From contig NZ_BAKM01000017.1 in assembly GCF_000614185.1 (NCBI RefSeq), positions 51,019 to 115,018 on the forward strand: 64,000 bases of DNA, written 5' to 3'. The notes below the pieces were generated by a model. The model was given only the letters and a program-made list of their open reading frames with translations. It made no database searches and had not been told where the DNA came from. Below, one piece after another: positions 1 to 6,949 of this stretch (the stretch's first letter is position 1; each line of letters opens with the position of its first letter). The translations under genes were made by a program, and so were the position numbers. The DNA comes from Phocaeicola sartorii JCM 17136 = DSM 21941 (lineage in GTDB: Bacteria > Bacteroidota > Bacteroidia > Bacteroidales > Bacteroidaceae).

Positions 1-508
1 TAATGATGGAGCCATTCCGCACATAGTGTTTTACTTTCCTCAGCACCTGTCTTCCATTCAGTTTGTTGCTATAGTCACGGGTAACCAAGTCCCACATCAC
101 GATCTGGTATTTATGTCGCAGCACCATGTACTGCATCCAGCGCATGTGACCATGTGGCGGACGGAACAGGTTGGTATGGATCAGTTCATTGGCTTTGTCC
201 GTATTGGCCAGATAGTTCTTGCTCCGGTATTCGAATCCTCGGATATGGTTGAATGTATGATTTCCCAAACGATGTCCCCGTTCTACAATCATTTGGAATT
301 CCTTGGGGTGCTTGCGCACATTGTCGCCCACCAGAAAGAAGGTAGCCTTGATCTTGTATTTGTCTAATAAATCGAGTACCCACGGTGTGATCTCGGGAAT
401 CGGCCCGTCATCGAAAGTCAGATAGACCGCTTTTTCATGCTTGTCCATTCGCCAGAAGGCGCGTGGATAGAGCCAGCGGAGTATCAGCGGGGGTTGTTCT
501 ATAAACAT
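1..508 (-). CDS. Polysaccharide deacetylase (NodB family), C-terminus beyond window edge
   Basis: Predicted metal-dependent deacetylase acting on N- or O-acetyl groups of an envelope or extracellular polysaccharide; the substrate cannot be told from sequence. The protein starts MFIEQPPL and shows the NodB motifs in order: TFDDGP at residues 31-36 (catalytic base and metal Asp), HTFNH at 84-88 (metal histidines) and RPPHG near 117. The frame stays open to base 1, where it reaches RNGSII, a segment that normally precedes the last catalytic motif, so roughly the last quarter is missing. There is no clear signal peptide; a short hydrophobic N-terminus (PPLILRWLY) may tether it. It lies downstream of the DUF2723 gene on the same strand and could be cotranscribed. 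Confidence 0.88.
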   Translation of the reverse strand, partial: MFIEQPPLILRWLYPRAFWRMDKHEKAVYLTFDDGPIPEITPWVLDLLDKYKIKATFFLVGDNVRKHPKEFQMIVERGHRLGNHTFNHIRGFEYRSKNYLANTDKANELIHTNLFRPPHGHMRWMQYMVLRHKYQIVMWDLVTRDYSNKLNGRQVLRKVKHYVRNGSII

Positions 509-579
509 GAATGTGTGTGTCTTTTGTTGGTTATACAAATATAAAGGTGTGGATTCTGTGGTGAATCCACACCTTTTAT

Positions 580-3500
580 TTACTTTTTGGCTGCCCCGCC
601 GCCTACACGTTTGTTGAACACTTCATAGAGGTCTTCAAACTTCTTGGCATAGTGGCTTGCCATATCTGATTTTTTCTGCTGTTCACCTTCACCTTGTACA
701 CCGCCGGCAGCATTTGCGCGGGCAAGGCTCTTGTTGATCTCATCCAGAATATAGAAATTGCGCAGACAGTCCTCGTATGAACCTTGCAGACGTTGGTCAT
801 CCAGACTCAGGTACCAGGTGATGTATTCCACCGCTTTGTTTGCCAGATCATTCAGAATGGCTTCTCCCTTTTCTTTTTCACCTAACGCCAGATAATCATC
901 GGCCATTTCTTTCGAACTGCTCATGATGTAATCGTGGGGTACAGTGGTGCTCGGGATTACTTCCGAACAGTAGTCAAGGGCTTTCAACGCCTTGTCTTTC
1001 TTGCCTTCTTTTATCAACTGGGTAGCCAGCTGTATAAACATACGGCGGTGGGTCTGGCACATACGCATCACAGTTTCGTCAATGTAGATATCCGGGTTGT
1101 CAATTCCTCCGAACTTGAACTTGTTCATCAGATTGTCGTACATTTTCTCGCTGTCGATGCGTGCGTTCAGCTGGGTGGTGTTGAACGGGGTGATGCGGTA
1201 GGCAAGACCTTCCTGCATGAAGTTGTTGCCTAAATTCAGATGGTTGTCGCTACCCACCGTAATAGCCATGTATAACGGACGTTCCCAGTTGGTATTTGCC
1301 AGCATCTCAAGCATCATCAGCTCGCTCTTGTACAGCATACGTTTGCCTTTCAGGGAGATACTCATGTAATCGGGGATTTCACCATGCAGAGAGTCGGGAA
1401 TCATCATGCCCGAGCGTTTCACTGCCTCCTTGTCCAGCTTGATGACGATGCTGTCCGTCGGTATCAGCTGTAAACCTTCTTTGGGTGAGCGTACCCAGTA
1501 TTTCAGAATATTTTTCAATTCATACGGGTTGTCTCCGAATTCTTTGGCGGCTTCTTCCGGATTCTGCTTGTAGAAGTTATTGATGCTTTCCATCACTTCC
1601 GGGCGTACAGCCACTCCTTCATTATGCCCCTGTACATATTCCAGACGGCTCCATTCGATAGGTACTGCCGGAGAGTCGTATGCCTGACGCTTCATTTGGT
1701 CGATGTACCAGTCTGTTTGCAGGTAACTCAGGTTACATACACGTACATCGGTACGGAAACCTTCCGTTTCCTGGTTGTACCACAAGGGGAAAGTATCGTT
1801 GTCACCATTGGTAAAGATAATCGGGTTACCTTCTTCCTGTACGGTGCTCAGGTAGTTTTGTCCGAAGTCGCGTGCCACATAACGGTTGCTGCGGTCGTGG
1901 TCGTCCCACGTCTGGCTCACCATTTGGATGGGTACGAACAGACAAACTACAGTTGCAATGACGGAAGCCGGTTTCTCACCCAGTTTGCCTTGCAGCCATT
2001 GGGCAATACCCGCCACACCCATGCCTATCCAGATGGCAAATGCATAGAATGAACCTGCGTATGCATAGTCGCGTTCGCGGGGCTGCATCGGTGTCTGGTT
2101 CAAATAAAGCACGATGGCCAGACCGGTCATGAAGAACAGGAAGAATACAATCCAGAATTGCTGGATACCTACCGGTTCTTCTATCTCTTCCCCATTCGGA
2201 GCCGTGATACGTCTTGTCTTGTAAGCCTGCCAGAACAGACCGATAAGTCCCAGAATCAACGGCAGGCAATAGAATACATTGTGCCCTTTGTTGTTTTTCA
2301 GGTCGGAGGGGAGCAGGCTTTGGTCGCCCACCAGGAACTTGTCCACAAACGGTATTCCGGTAATCCAGTTGCCATGCTCTATTTCACCTTGTCCCTGTAT
2401 GTCATTCTGGCGTCCGGCAAAGTTCCACATGAAATATCTCCAGTACATGTAGTTCAGCTGGTAGATAAAGAAGAACTTGATGTTGTCCCATTGGGTCGGG
2501 ATTTTAACCATCACCATCTGTCCGCACTGGTCGTAAGGAACCTGCACGCCTTTGATGCCGCCCAGCCAGTCTTCGTAGGCCTGTGCGTGTGCGTCGCTGT
2601 ACATGCGCGGGAAGAGCATATTTTGTGCATACTTGTAATCAGTTTTATGACGTACTATTTCGTAGCTGTCTTTTTCATCGGGAGTCGCTTTCTCTTTCCG
2701 TTGATAGACGGGAGCGCCTTCCGTCACATCATATACACATCCTCCGTCCACTTCTTTCAGTGCCGGTTTGGAGGCGTATGTCTGTCCATAGAACAAAGGA
2801 CGGGTTCCATATTGCTCGCGGCCCAGGTATTCGCCTAAAGTGAAGATGTCCTCCGGAGAGTTCTGGTCCATCGGAGTATTGGCGGTAGAACGGATCACAA
2901 TCAAGGCGTATGAGGAGTATCCTACCATAATCATCATGATGCACAGCAAAGAGGTGTTTAAAGTACGTGCGCTGATCTGATATTTCTTGTTCAAATCAGC
3001 AAACAGATAAACGCCCAAGACTCCTAATATGATAATGCCTATCAAGGCGCTGCTCCATCCGTACCCATAAAAGGGGATGCCCAGCATGGCGATTGTTACC
3101 ATGAAGGAGATGTTCATGCGTTTGCGGCTCTTTTCCGTATAGCTTTCGCAGACGCCCCAGATAATGGATGCGGCGAGCAGAATGATGTAGACTATCAGAC
3201 CGCTGTTGAAAGGCATTCCGAAACTGTTGACAAACAGCAGTTCGAACCATCCTCCCACTTTTACTACGCCCGGTACGATACCGTATAACACGGCCGCAAC
3301 CAGTACCATGGAACCTGCCAGTGCCAACAGGCTGCCTTTGAGGTTGGCATCGGGATTCTTTTTATAATAGTACACCAGTACAATGGCCGGAATACACAAT
3401 AAGTTCAGCAAGTGCACACCGATGGAAAGTCCGGTCAGATAAGCGATCAGAACCAGCCAGCGGTCGCTGTGAGGCTCGTTGGCAACGGACTCCCATTTTA

Positions 3501-3984
3501 AGATCAACCAGAATACGACTGCGGTGAAGAGGCTGGAGTAAGCGTACACCTCGCCTTCTACGGCACTGAACCAGAAGGTGTCGCTCCATGTATAAGCCAA
3601 AGCTCCCACCAGTCCGGAACCCATGATGGTAATGAGTTTACTCAGAGTCATCTCGTTGTCATCGGGGCATATCAGTTTTTTCACCAGATGGGTTATACTC
3701 CAGAAGAGGAATAAGATACAAGCCGCACTCATCAGGGCGCTCATGGTGTTGACCATCCGGGCTACCTGGCTGGGGTCGCTTGTAAACTGGCTGAATAAGT
3801 TGGCGGTGAGCATAAAAAAGGGTGCACCGGGCGGGTGGCCTACCTCTAATTTATAGCCGGTGGTGATGAACTCCGGACAATCCCAGAAACTGGCTGTTGG
3901 TTCTATCGTCATGCAGTAAGTATAGGCTGCGATGGCAAAAGCTAACCAACCTACCAGGTTGTTGACTAATTTGTACTGTTTCAT
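580..3984 (-). CDS. DUF2723 family integral membrane protein, O-mannosyltransferase-like
   Basis: A 1134-residue protein with about a dozen hydrophobic helices in the first 650 residues and a soluble C-terminal half. The N-terminal part carries the DUF2723 hallmarks: the segment WDCPEFI near residue 34, GHPPGAPFF near 49, and RERDYAYAGSFYAF after the last helices. DUF2723 is related to the human protein TMEM260, a protein O-mannosyltransferase, and to GT-C fold enzymes. A role in glycosylating exported proteins, which Bacteroides do extensively, is inferred and not shown here. The tail (residues about 1000-1080) has helical, TPR-like character. The gene is intact and of normal family length. 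The ATG at 3984 starts the first membrane helix correctly. Confidence 0.85.
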   Translation of the reverse strand: MKQYKLVNNLVGWLAFAIAAYTYCMTIEPTASFWDCPEFITTGYKLEVGHPPGAPFFMLTANLFSQFTSDPSQVARMVNTMSALMSAACILFLFWSITHLVKKLICPDDNEMTLSKLITIMGSGLVGALAYTWSDTFWFSAVEGEVYAYSSLFTAVVFWLILKWESVANEPHSDRWLVLIAYLTGLSIGVHLLNLLCIPAIVLVYYYKKNPDANLKGSLLALAGSMVLVAAVLYGIVPGVVKVGGWFELLFVNSFGMPFNSGLIVYIILLAASIIWGVCESYTEKSRKRMNISFMVTIAMLGIPFYGYGWSSALIGIIILGVLGVYLFADLNKKYQISARTLNTSLLCIMMIMVGYSSYALIVIRSTANTPMDQNSPEDIFTLGEYLGREQYGTRPLFYGQTYASKPALKEVDGGCVYDVTEGAPVYQRKEKATPDEKDSYEIVRHKTDYKYAQNMLFPRMYSDAHAQAYEDWLGGIKGVQVPYDQCGQMVMVKIPTQWDNIKFFFIYQLNYMYWRYFMWNFAGRQNDIQGQGEIEHGNWITGIPFVDKFLVGDQSLLPSDLKNNKGHNVFYCLPLILGLIGLFWQAYKTRRITAPNGEEIEEPVGIQQFWIVFFLFFMTGLAIVLYLNQTPMQPRERDYAYAGSFYAFAIWIGMGVAGIAQWLQGKLGEKPASVIATVVCLFVPIQMVSQTWDDHDRSNRYVARDFGQNYLSTVQEEGNPIIFTNGDNDTFPLWYNQETEGFRTDVRVCNLSYLQTDWYIDQMKRQAYDSPAVPIEWSRLEYVQGHNEGVAVRPEVMESINNFYKQNPEEAAKEFGDNPYELKNILKYWVRSPKEGLQLIPTDSIVIKLDKEAVKRSGMMIPDSLHGEIPDYMSISLKGKRMLYKSELMMLEMLANTNWERPLYMAITVGSDNHLNLGNNFMQEGLAYRITPFNTTQLNARIDSEKMYDNLMNKFKFGGIDNPDIYIDETVMRMCQTHRRMFIQLATQLIKEGKKDKALKALDYCSEVIPSTTVPHDYIMSSSKEMADDYLALGEKEKGEAILNDLANKAVEYITWYLSLDDQRLQGSYEDCLRNFYILDEINKSLARANAAGGVQGEGEQQKKSDMASHYAKKFEDLYEVFNKRVGGGAAKK

Positions 3985-4366
3985 GAATATATTATTGTTT
4001 CGTTAACGTTCAATGGGCGCAAAGATACGAAAGAAAGTTGGAATAGGGGTACAATGGTCTGTTATTTAGTGTTATCCTTAGGGAATGCGGCAGAAAATGT
4101 TTCTTTCAGCCTTAACGGAATTTCTATATTTTATAGCTGGTCTGTACACTGTGTTCTGAAATTTCAGTTTGTACAGGCGGAGGGAATCGTCAGATTCCTG
4201 ACTTTTTTCTACTCTATGATCCAGCTTGATTGATGGCTGGGTTAAGTTTTTTTGTGCGGTAAACCGGTATAGACCACTACAGCGGACTACCGTAAGAAAC
4301 AGCTTGCTGATAAGGTGGATAGGGTTTAACCTGCCGCATAAAAAGCTTCGGCTACGATCATCGGAT
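3985..4366. other. Intergenic stretch with nested palindromes; no permease gene
   Basis: 382 bases between the start of the DUF2723 gene and the end of the ABC ATPase gene, both on the minus strand. Two structures stand out. One is a nested inverted repeat with arms CTGTACA (4142-4148) and TGTACAG (4170-4176) around a perfect palindrome CTGAAATTTCAG (4156-4167). The other is a hairpin with arms GGAATC/GATTCC (4183-4198) followed by a T run on the plus strand. No membrane-permease coding signal is present. If one G were missing in the AAGCTT at about 4341, a minus-strand frame of roughly 90-100 codons would open from 4365 leftwards, but its composition is not convincing. Confidence 0.4.
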
Positions 4367-5134
4367 TTATTCGTCGTGATGATGGCATTTCAAGATGCGA
4401 TGAGGAAAATTCCCATGTCCTAACAGTTCGATGGGGCATCCGAAATGCTCTTCCAGCCATTCGGTGGGTACTTCCGTATCGGGATGATAATCCAGCGTTT
4501 CGTTGACGCACGCTATGGTTTTTACATTTTGCAGCACAGTGCCTATATCATGGCTTACCAGGATGATGGCCCGTTCCTGGTTGATTTCTTCCAGCAGGGA
4601 GTAGAGTTTGGCCTCAAACCGTTTGTCAATGTAGGTATTGGGCTCATCCAGAATGACAACCTCAGGATTTGAAACCAAGGCGCGTCCCAAGAGCGCGCGT
4701 TGCAGTTGCCCTCCGCTCAGTTCGCCGATGGCACGGTTTTCCAAACCTTCCAGCCCCATACGGGCAATAATCCGGTTTGTCAGTTCGTGCTGTCCGGGAG
4801 TGTAACGGTGGAACAGGGACTTCTGTTTGTTGAGTCCCGATAAGACCACCTCATATACGGAGATGGGGAATTTCTTGTCAATGCTGTTGTATTGTGGCAA
4901 ATATCCCATGGTCATTTCGGGTACTTCTTTTTCGTTCTTATAGAAACGGACACTGCCCGAAGCAGGCTTCAGCAGTCCTAGTATGATCTTGATCAGTGTG
5001 GTCTTTCCGCCGCCATTGGGGCCGATCACACCGAGAAAGTCACGTTCATATACCGTGAGATTGACGTGGCTCAGCACTGTCTTCTCATCGTAAGAGGCGG
5101 AGATATCTGTAAGTTGTATAATGGGATTCGTCAT
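4367..5134 (-). CDS. znuC: Zinc/manganese-type ABC transporter ATP-binding protein
   Basis: The ATPase subunit of a cluster-9 metal ABC importer, 255 residues. Walker A GPNGGGKTT sits at residues 38-46, the signature LSGGQLQRALLGRAL follows at about 138, then Walker B VVILDEP and a late switch histidine in LVSHDIG. The D-loop reads DEPNTYID rather than the usual DEPTxGVD, a small deviation. The C-terminus ends in KCHHHDE, a metal-binding-looking tail. It lies 9 bases downstream of the binding-protein gene, so the two form one operon. The permease subunit normally found beside them is absent from this window. The metal could be zinc or manganese; zinc is favoured by the partner's histidine loop. 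Confidence 0.85.
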   Translation of the reverse strand: MTNPIIQLTDISASYDEKTVLSHVNLTVYERDFLGVIGPNGGGKTTLIKIILGLLKPASGSVRFYKNEKEVPEMTMGYLPQYNSIDKKFPISVYEVVLSGLNKQKSLFHRYTPGQHELTNRIIARMGLEGLENRAIGELSGGQLQRALLGRALVSNPEVVILDEPNTYIDKRFEAKLYSLLEEINQERAIILVSHDIGTVLQNVKTIACVNETLDYHPDTEVPTEWLEEHFGCPIELLGHGNFPHRILKCHHHDE

Positions 5135-5143
5135 AAGGCTCTG

Positions 5144-6049
5144 TTATTTGGCAAGTGCATTGGCTACATTGATCATCTCTTCCCGCCACTCGTAACTTAG
5201 CGGATTAATGGGAACAACGGTGACTCCCAGCTCATTTGCTATCAGCCGGGCATTGCGGGTATCGAATTCCTGCTGGACAAAAATAACCCGGGCGTTGTCG
5301 CGGCGGCAGGTTTCTATCAGTTCTTTCAGATGGGCGGGTGAGGGTTCTTTTCCTCCTTCCTCTATGCTGATTTGCTTTAATCCGTAGTCCCGGGCAAAAT
5401 AACTGAGTGCCGGATGATAGATCAGGAAAGTGGTGCCGGCATGCTGTAATCGCTCACGGACTTCCGTATCTGTCTGTGCGATAATTTGTTGCAGACTGTC
5501 CAGACGATGCTTGTAATAAGGTTCGTTCGCACTGTCCAGTTCGCTCAGGGCGGCGTAGATGTTACGGGCGATTACTGAGGCATTGCGTGCGGAATTCCAT
5601 ATATGTGGCTCTATACCCCCTTCGTGATGGTGGTCGCCGTGGCTGTGCCCTGTTTCATAGATGGGGTCTATCCCTTTTGAGGTATCGAATACTTTTAGAT
5701 GAGGGGCGTTCGTGGTCAGCTTGTCCATCCAGGCTTGTTCGAAACCGATATGGCCGATGCGCAGATAGGCGGTGCTTTTATCCAGATTGACCAGTTGTTG
5801 GGGAGTAGGGTCGTAGGTTTCTGGGCTGCTTCCTTTCGGAACCATGCTGGTTACCTTGAATTTATCGCCCGCAATGGTTTCTGTGAAATAGCGCAAGGGT
5901 TCCAGGGTGACAGTCAGGGTCGGTTTCCCGGATGTGGACTGTTTGCTGTCACAGGCGGTAAACAGGCACATTATCAGTGCCATGCAGCATGAATAAAGGA
6001 TGCTTCTGCCGGGATGCGATTGAGAGAATATGTGATGTCTGGTTCTCAT
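5144..6049 (-). CDS. znuA: Zinc ABC transporter substrate-binding lipoprotein
   Basis: A cluster A-I (ZnuA/TroA fold) metal-binding lipoprotein of 301 residues. The N-terminus has a signal peptide ending in the lipobox LFTAC, so it is probably anchored in a membrane. The fold markers are TLEPLRYFTETIAGDKF, GSSPETYDPTPQQL, GGIEPHIWNSARN and IYHPALSYFARDYGL. Metal-ligand histidines are visible in EPHIW and YHPAL. A flexible His-rich loop, ETGHSHGDHHHEGG, is typical of zinc rather than manganese binders. It is the first gene of the znuA-znuC pair. The start at 6049 gives a complete signal peptide, although it is somewhat long and charged. Confidence 0.85.
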   Translation of the reverse strand: MRTRHHIFSQSHPGRSILYSCCMALIMCLFTACDSKQSTSGKPTLTVTLEPLRYFTETIAGDKFKVTSMVPKGSSPETYDPTPQQLVNLDKSTAYLRIGHIGFEQAWMDKLTTNAPHLKVFDTSKGIDPIYETGHSHGDHHHEGGIEPHIWNSARNASVIARNIYAALSELDSANEPYYKHRLDSLQQIIAQTDTEVRERLQHAGTTFLIYHPALSYFARDYGLKQISIEEGGKEPSPAHLKELIETCRRDNARVIFVQQEFDTRNARLIANELGVTVVPINPLSYEWREEMINVANALAK

Positions 6050-6077
6050 GAATGTTGTTTTTTCTGTTTAGTAACAA

Positions 6078-6131
6078 CAAATATACGCAAATTGCTCATT
6101 AATCAGGTACAAATACTCCCCAAATTGCTCA
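6078..6131 (-). promoter_or_regulatory. Probable znuA promoter with repeated CAAATTGCTCA element
   Basis: A minus-strand Bacteroides -7 box TATATTTG lies at 6078-6085, 30 bases before the znuA start codon. The -33 element is weak: TTTG at 6110-6113 is a few bases too far. An 11-base direct repeat, CAAATTGCTCA, occurs at 6088-6098 and 6121-6131, and the second copy is part of an AAATTG/CAATTT palindrome. A repressor such as a Zur or Fur relative binding here is an inference from position only. Confidence 0.45.
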
Positions 6132-6478
6132 ATTGATAAACAATTTCAGTATGTTTAAGGCTTTTCATGCGGCCGCTCTGTGGCTGTATGAGAAGCCTTA
6201 GTTTCAAGTAAGAGATTCTATATGGCATTCTATGCAGTCTTTATAGTTCTCTATAATATGCGCTTTATATTTTGTGGGAAGTGTCTTATCGTTTATCAAT
6301 CTTTTTAAGATGCCATATAAGGCTCTCGTATTCGTGAAGAATAAGAATTGTAAAAAAATCCTTTCAATCTTTGTTTCATGTATTTGTCTTACTATATGTT
6401 AAGGAAGGAAGTGTGAATTTGTTGTGGATGATTGAAAATCAATGGGTTATTGTATGTCTGGAAGATGAAAAAGTATAA
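6132..6478. other. AT-rich intergenic DNA with inverted repeats
   Basis: No coding region is apparent between the znu promoter and the invertible segment. There is a strong hairpin at 6157-6199 (arms AAGGCTT-T-TCAT and ATGA-G-AAGCCTT) whose strength suggests a terminator or boundary element. A second inverted repeat has 10-base arms at 6219-6228 and 6310-6319 (TATATGGCAT and its complement) separated by 81 bases. Confidence 0.4.
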
Positions 6479-6684
6479 ATCTCTTGGTAAGAGATCGACA
6501 TTTCACGTGCAAAAATAAGGAAAGTTTTGATAACTAGTACACTTTTCGCGGAAAAAATATGGAATATTGTGAAAAAAAGTATTTCCTCTGGTTCTGCCAG
6601 TTCTGGTTTAACCTTGTATATGTATGGTTAATATCTTGATTTAAAGCTTGTTATTGTCTAATTATCGATCTCTTACCAAGAGAT
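6479..6684. repeat. 20-bp perfect inverted repeats bounding a 166-bp invertible segment
   Basis: The left copy spans 6479-6498 and the right copy 6665-6684; the right copy is the exact reverse complement of the left over 20 bases. Each copy is itself nearly palindromic (arms CTCTT and AAGAG around GGT), as expected for a site-specific recombinase target. Inverted repeats of this size enclosing a promoter upstream of a surface-protein gene are the known architecture of phase-variable promoters in Bacteroides. No recombinase gene lies in the window. Confidence 0.75.
6510..6517 (-). promoter_or_regulatory. Bacteroides -7 box inside invertible segment, facing left (OFF)
   Basis: The minus strand reads TATTTTTG here, matching the TAnnTTTG consensus. 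The -33 region is not a good match. In the orientation shown, transcription would run left, away from the surface-protein gene at 6950. Inversion between the flanking repeats would put this box at about 6646-6653 on the plus strand, roughly 300 bases before that gene. The present arrangement is therefore predicted to be the OFF state. Confidence 0.55.
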
Positions 6685-6949
6685 CGATATAAAAAGCCAA
6701 TAAGAACGAATAACGAGTTTAGATGGAATACCTGTTTCTGAGACGTAAAAAGACGAGCAGCACTTCTGTAAGGCAGAAGGCATTGCTCTATCGTGCCACC
6801 GGTCGTGAGTGGATGGCGCAGTTCTCGTCACTGTCGGATGTTCGTCCGGCAGGCATCACCTTATATATAAAGGTATATTGTATCTTTTATAACAGTATAT
6901 GTATAACCAATTTTTAGTTTTTTAAATTTATAAATTTAAATCTTTATTT
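6685..6949 (+). other. Long 5' leader of the surface-protein gene, GC-rich core
   Basis: Between the right inverted repeat and the start codon is a 265-base leader. Bases 6720-6865 are clearly more GC-rich than the flanking DNA and can form small hairpins, for example GTCGGA/TCCGGC (with one G-T pair) near 6833-6852 and CCAC/GTGG near 6798-6815. A 64-codon plus-strand frame (6723-6917) covers the core, but nothing about it looks like a conserved protein. A structured leader RNA is equally possible. The last 80 bases before the gene are AT-rich. Confidence 0.3.

Noticed and set aside
2158..2838. 226-codon plus-strand frame inside the DUF2723 gene
   Set aside because: Antisense shadow of a strongly supported gene; no start context, domain or neighbour support.
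6219..6319. Second invertible segment bounded by 10-base inverted repeats
   Set aside because: The arms are short, the enclosed 81 bases contain no promoter-like box facing a gene, and the arms do not resemble the 20-base repeats nearby.
6723..6917. 64-codon protein in the leader of the surface-protein gene
   Set aside because: No recognisable features, irregular composition, and it ends in AT-rich DNA; kept only as a possible peptide within the leader entry.
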